NCBI GenBank assembly: GCA_013076295.1
Contig: RQOL01000906.1
Coordinates: forward strand, 2,232,001 to 2,296,000
Direction of reading: 5' to 3'
Source: Sanderia malayensis
Taxonomy: Eukaryota > Cnidaria > Scyphozoa > Semaeostomeae > Pelagiidae
Length of the DNA: 64,000 bases
In this document: one piece after another, positions 58,972 to 64,000 of the stretch
How positions within the stretch are numbered: position 1 is the stretch's first letter
Layout: every line of letters begins with the position of its first letter
Made by a program: the position numbers and the translations under genes
The notes under the pieces: generated by a model
The model's database searches: none
What the model saw: only the letters and a program-made list of their open reading frames with translations
Told to the model about the DNA's origin: nothing

Positions 58972-61900
58972 TCAGCCAAGAAGACCATCGGAATAACCAG
59001 ATTTGAAGTCTTTCTCTATCACATTCAAAGTGTCAGACAAACTGTGCACTGTGTGTGCGTGCAGCTTGTACGTCTGCACGATCTTCTCCAATTTTGATAT
59101 GATCTCATAGTCAGGAACGGATAGATTTTCAATGTCCAGATCAATCAGTTTAGCAAGAATCTGCCTGAAGTTCAACAACTGCAAAGAAAGAGTGAAACCG
59201 TTTTCTATCTGTCAAGTCCATCAAATCAAGTACAAGTAAGCCTCGAGATGATTGGGGCAGCGAAAAGGGAAATAAATAAGACCTTTAATGTTTGATGGGG
59301 TGCTTGAGAGGGGATGGGTGCTCATGGTCAAAACTGAGGCAAACACAATGAGTGGAAATTAATGTCATAAAGGATAAAAAACCATCCACGGTTTGAATAA
59401 GTCGAGCTGAAAAGTAGTCACATTATCTCAATGAGTGATGTTGGTTTGTATATACCATCTACATATTATTAGAAACAAAATCTGTAAGATGTCCCAGGGG
59501 GTTGTGAAATTGACGTTGTCAGCTGACCTGTTTCTCTCTGGCTCTTGCTTCTTCAAGTGCAGCATTTGTGATTCTCAGCTCACTTTCCAATTGTTCATAG
59601 TCCTTGTTGCGTCTCTCGATCTCCAAGCTCTTCTTGGATGCAGTTGCACGCAGTGCTTGCTTCTTTTCGCTCAACTGCTTGTCAGCTTCGTGCTTACTCT
59701 GAGCAAGTCTGTTCACGCATGCTTGAAGGTCTTCAATTAGACGTTTTTGCTCTGCGTTCACAACCTCAGAATAAATGGAAACAGTTGATTACATCAAATC
59801 GCCGCAATACCACTGGCTAAATACAATGAACACCCGCATATAAGAAGATGTAAACTTTCCTTCCACAATAGCCTATTGTTCCAAGACAATAGGATACTGT
59901 TCCAAGACAATAGTCTATTGTTTTGTCTATTGTTTTGAGTAGCAAAATCACCCTAACGGTTCTTAATCCATTGGTTCTTATATGCGGGCTTTTACTGTAC
60001 TTTGTAACTGGGTGAATAATTATCGATGCGTGCATGTTATGATTATTAGCATTAAAACAAACCTCGGGTGAAGATGTCATTACGTCAGTCTCAACAGTAT
60101 TCAAGAGTGAATATACTTTATAAGATTTGCTTCGTAAATAAGTGACAATCTAAGGACGCCACTATGGTAAAAGCCTTAAAGCATTGATTGACACTTTATT
60201 ACCTTACATCTCAACAGCATCCAGAATATTGTCGATACAAAAGTGACATTCTAAGAACGTGACTTGGGTTGGATAAAGAAAACAAGTAAATAATTCTTAC
60301 TTGCATTTCGCCAAACTCCATGAGCTTGGCTTTCAATTGGACAACCATGTCCTTATTCTGATGCAACTCGTCGACAAGCCGTTCGCATTTCTTTTGCAGC
60401 TTTTGAAACTTTAATGAAGTATCATCTCTTTGGTTTTCGATCCTGCTACGATCCTTCAAGATCTCTTCAAGTTCGCTGATCTTCTTCTTGCTCAAAGAGA
60501 TTTGGAAATCCCTGCTCTCCAGTTGCTGTTTCAGGGTCTTGCTTTTGCGTTGCAAGTTGTAAATAGTCGAGGTTCTGTCTTGTATACTGTTTGTCTATAG
60601 AAGAAAACATACCAAATCGTTAGCAAAATAAAGATCAAGAAATACTGGCGCTACATACCATTGCTTCGTATCTCGAACGAAAATCAAGGAGTTAATTAAA
60701 GAAGGTTGAATTAAGTTAAGTGCTGCAGCCTGGAATACGGCAATGATAGATGATGCCTTATAAAGCAGTATTAAAAAGCAATGAAAGGCAATAAAGAGAA
60801 TGCTCGCAGGTTTACCTCTGACTTTGCCAATTGCTCAGCACGAAGGATAATTGCGTCACCATTTATATCAAAACCAGCTTCTACAGCCACCTCCTCAAGC
60901 TTCATAGCTCGAGATAGTTTGTCAATAAACTCTAGGAACTAATCAGCAAGATATCGTGTCAATTCAAGAGATCAAGAAATTTAATAGCAACTGCTGCACC
61001 AACATAAGTACCGTGCTCAACCTCGATGTATCGACCACCGAAGACGATTCTACCGAGGCTCATATCGACTTAAGGTAAGGTGAGTAACAGGTTCATACCT
61101 TGGCTCTGTCTGCCTTTAAGCGATCTCTTTCGATATCAGCTGCCAGCAATTCTCCTTCAAGACCTTTCATCCGTTCACTCGAATCTTTCCAATGTATTTC
61201 GGCATCATTTGCCCTGGACATTGTGCTGTGCTGTAGATTTCTCTGATTGCTCAACTCCTCTGCGAGGGAGGCAACACGTGCACGAAGACGCTCATCATTC
61301 TATGGCAGAAAAGTAATTGAATTGAATGGAAAATATTAGCGAATTGCATCAGAGAGAAACAAACAAAATTGGACACGGTGAACACTTAAAGGGGAAAGAT
61401 TTAATTTGAATACTGAGAATTAAAGTCTTGTTGTTCAAACCTAAGACATAGTACATAATACAGGCAAAAAATCAGAGAACACAAACTCGACTTGAACAGT
61501 GGTCGATTTATTGTGGCTCAACTGTTTAGAAAGACAGAAAAAACTTACCATTTTCATCTCTCGATAGTTGTGGTACATGGAACGAACCTTCTGCAATATA
61601 TCCTCCTCTTTGTCACCAGTGGGAAAATCGAAATCAATAAGCATCTCTGATATTTGTTGCAGAAAATGCTTGAGCTATTAAGATAACGTTTATGATCAGT
61701 GAAGTGATATAGCAATATCGAAACCAAATATACCAAAGACCAGACAAATGAGGACTGAAATAAATGCCATTGTCAGACTGGGCAATACAATTAACAAAAC
61801 GTTAATGGCCTGATAGCTAACCTTGATATCTGCTTTATGATATGACTGTTCTTTTGATTGAAGCATCTTGTCATATTTATGCATGCTGGAAAAAATATAA

Positions 61901-63907
61901 AACTTTAAGCTGCATTACACATGCAAAGTAAAATGCCTCAAGAAATTCCTCACTTTTATGCAATAAATCAATAACGGACGGCAAATCTCGTAATGAAATG
62001 AATATATGGTAATATGGATTTCTTTTTACCGCATTTCTTGCTGAGATAATTTATCTCTCGTGTTCGTCCATGCCTCTTGGCTGTGCTTTAAATTGTCTCT
62101 GACTTGCTGCAACTCCAGCTCAACTTCCCTCACTTTCTGTTTAGCCGAGTCTCGTTCTCGTGTCAGAGATTCGATCTCTTTTAGCCTCTCATTCGATAGT
62201 TTCTGCTCCTTGCCGACATCCGCAACCAGCCTCATAATCGTCTCCCTGCACGAGAAAGAGACAGAGAGAGCCATTAGACGGATCGAATGACGAAGTCGAA
62301 ACTTCAAAATGGAAAGACTTCTAAAGGGTTAGAGGACAAACGATTAAAGGATAAAATAAGTCAAAGGTGACTGACCTGCTGGCTTTTACTTCCAGATCTG
62401 AATTTTGATGACTTTGTGAAACGGAATTCAGGCGTTGCTGCAATGCATTGTGGTCTCTCACCGTCTCCTTGAACTGTAGCAAGAACAAAAATATTACTTT
62501 AAAATATAAAAACATCTCAGCATCGATAAATAATCTCGAGGAAACAAAAAAATAACCCGATCTCTGAGTAATATCTGAAAAGTTGTTACCTTTGTAACAA
62601 TCAAATCACAGACTTCGATGCTTCCGTTGGCATTTATAGATAATGCATTAGCTAAATGTGCGCAAAGCTCTTGGAACTACAAGAAAAGCAACAGTCTCAG
62701 TGAAACAAATTAACTCATGATTTAGATAAAGGGTTAAACTGCCAGAAAAATCGCAAACAAACATACTGATAAACACGCTGGAATGGAAACGCATAAAATG
62801 CGCGAGCGTACCTTTGCCTCCCAGGAAGAAGCACGCTTGGAATTGTCTTCCTCGACCTTCAAATGGTGCTTTAAGGATGTTTCAAGCTTCTGCTTTTGGT
62901 CAATCTGTTCTTGTAGTTCCTTTTTCAACGATGCAATTGTAACATCGACACGTGACATTTTGTTTTCCTTGTCGACAGCAAAGTCCTCCGCGTCTTTTAC
63001 GCGATGTTGCAGCGCAGTTACCATTGCCTCGCTGCGTGCCTGTTGCTGTTTTCCACTCTCAACATCGCACTGTGAACAATGATATAAAATAAGTACTGCT
63101 TCAAAAACTATCTGCATCCTTACAAGTATGAGAGTAATAATAAAAGCTCTATGCTCTACAATATGATAAATGGACCCAATTTATTATATTTCCCAGTAAG
63201 AGGCTTGGCATCATAATATGCAAGGTCACACTAAGCATTGTTGAATTTATGCATATGTGAATTTTGACCAATGCAAAAATTACCTTTAAATCGATCACTT
63301 TCTGCTCAAGTTCAGAGACTTTTGTCTTTCTCTTTCGAATCTACAGGAAAAATTGAAATTATCGAATTTACAACTTTGCCAACCATTTACTTAAAGACAA
63401 TGAAAGGAAAATAGTGTAATATAAAACTTTTGCACTCCAACTATATACAGCAAAAGAAATAGAAGTCAAACCTCTTGAGATAATGACTCTGTTTTAACTT
63501 TCTCAGCTGCAAAATCACTTGCTGAAGTTTCAGCTGCCTTTCTGTAGTGGCTGACCTGAAGATTATGCATTCACATCACATATCAAATCACAACAGCCAT
63601 CCAAAAAAGCAGAAGTAAATAAGACTTCCACTCTGAGCAAACCAAAGTTCATTCAATCCGGAATGATTTGTTTACCTGTAAACTTAAGCTATCTCTTTCT
63701 TGTGTTAAGCGGCTAATTTTCTCTTTGCCAGCTTCTTCAATGCTGTCATCTTTCAATGACAGGTCTGCAACATTTGAAATAAAATTCCTTGAGAATCCTG
63801 CAGTTTTCTGGTGCACTGTTGGTTCCGATGAGTGTTGTGCCATTTGAAATGGTGGTGGTTTTGGCCAAAGATAGGACTCACTTTTTGAAGATTTATCTAC
63901 CCAAAGG
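58972..63907 (-). CDS. CCDC170: Coiled-coil domain-containing protein 170 (CCDC170), 5' end open
   Basis: Fourteen minus-strand exons: 63907-63676, 63555-63472, 63340-63284, 63069-62812, 62676-62590, 62473-62376, 62245-62030, 61885-61822, 61674-61549, 61299-61099, 60938-60816, 60594-60301, 59764-59528, 59178-58972. Phases join; about 760 residues seen (human about 715). Nearly all of it is heptad coiled coil. The most diagnostic parts are FLEFIDKLSRAMKLEEVAVE, then AGFDINGDAIILRAEQLAK; IYNLQRKSKTLKQQLESR; and the C-terminal FRQILAKLIDLDIENLSVPD followed by YEIISKLEKIV. Human CCDC170 is Golgi-associated, binds and stabilises microtubules, and is linked to cilia. A good start candidate is MAQHSSEPTV (ATG 63843-63841), but the first exon stays open to an acceptor at 63908, so an upstream exon outside the window is possible. 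Confidence 0.9.
59822..59999. mobile_element. ~178-bp MITE in a CCDC170 intron
   Basis: CCCGCATATAAGAA (59833-59846) is matched in inverted orientation by TTCTTATATGCGGG (59975-59988), with weaker matching continuing to TACA-type ends. The inside holds repeated CTATTGTTCCAAGACAATAG-like segments. Confidence 0.65.
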
Positions 63908-64000
63908 CTGCAGGAAACAATAATGTGATCATTAATCTGACTGTAATGCAATTTTAGCAGAATGAAGTCATTAACCATGTAGCAAGAAAGTGGACTCCAG

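Overview
The window is nuclear DNA of an invertebrate animal. It is AT-rich, has short GT-AG introns, and carries metazoan genes (a DM-domain DMRT factor, CCDC170, ZIP9/SLC39A9, TADA2B), a nuclear tRNA-Ala, tRNA-derived SINE heads, many short inverted-repeat elements and several satellite arrays. Trefoil, SUEL-lectin and mucin-like modules on one receptor suit a marine invertebrate such as a cnidarian or tunicate. The sequence alone does not settle which.

Layout, left to right. Bases 1-606 hold the last coding exon of an unrecognised plus-strand gene. Bases 865-7112 are a complete 6.2-kb fold-back element: long inverted arms built of a 9-bp satellite, an 8-bp target duplication, and nested elements in the loop. 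SLC39A9/ZIP9 follows (7267-9608, 7 exons, complete). Next comes a tandem family of three paralogous type I membrane proteins (10802-15405, 18330-20679, 21922-23355) with matching exon phases. Each has a signal peptide, a Ser/Thr-rich stalk, a transmembrane segment and a short tail. Only the first also has a trefoil and a SUEL-type lectin domain. A 1.9-kb inverted-repeat element with a 189-bp satellite lies between the first two. From 24 to 31 kb the DNA is mostly repeats, with two weakly supported small genes. A DMRT gene (DM plus DMA domain) runs on the minus strand at 37961-31650. An apparently gene-free stretch of about 8.4 kb lies upstream of it. At 46.4-50.8 kb are two tandem EF-hand genes with closely matching exon structure; one keeps four good Ca2+ loops and the other has degenerate loops. 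TADA2B (20 exons, minus strand, 58255-51167) converges on the second EF-hand gene. Its introns hold a tRNA-Ala(CGC) on the opposite strand, a ~184-bp satellite and a tRNA-derived SINE. CCDC170 (minus strand, 63907-58972, 5' end outside the window) closes the region.

The housekeeping genes look like ordinary neighbours without a shared pathway. The two tandem families (membrane mucins and EF-hand proteins) and the large fold-back element are the less routine content. Exon structures were reconstructed by eye from splice sites, phase continuity and recalled family homology, without alignments or transcript data.
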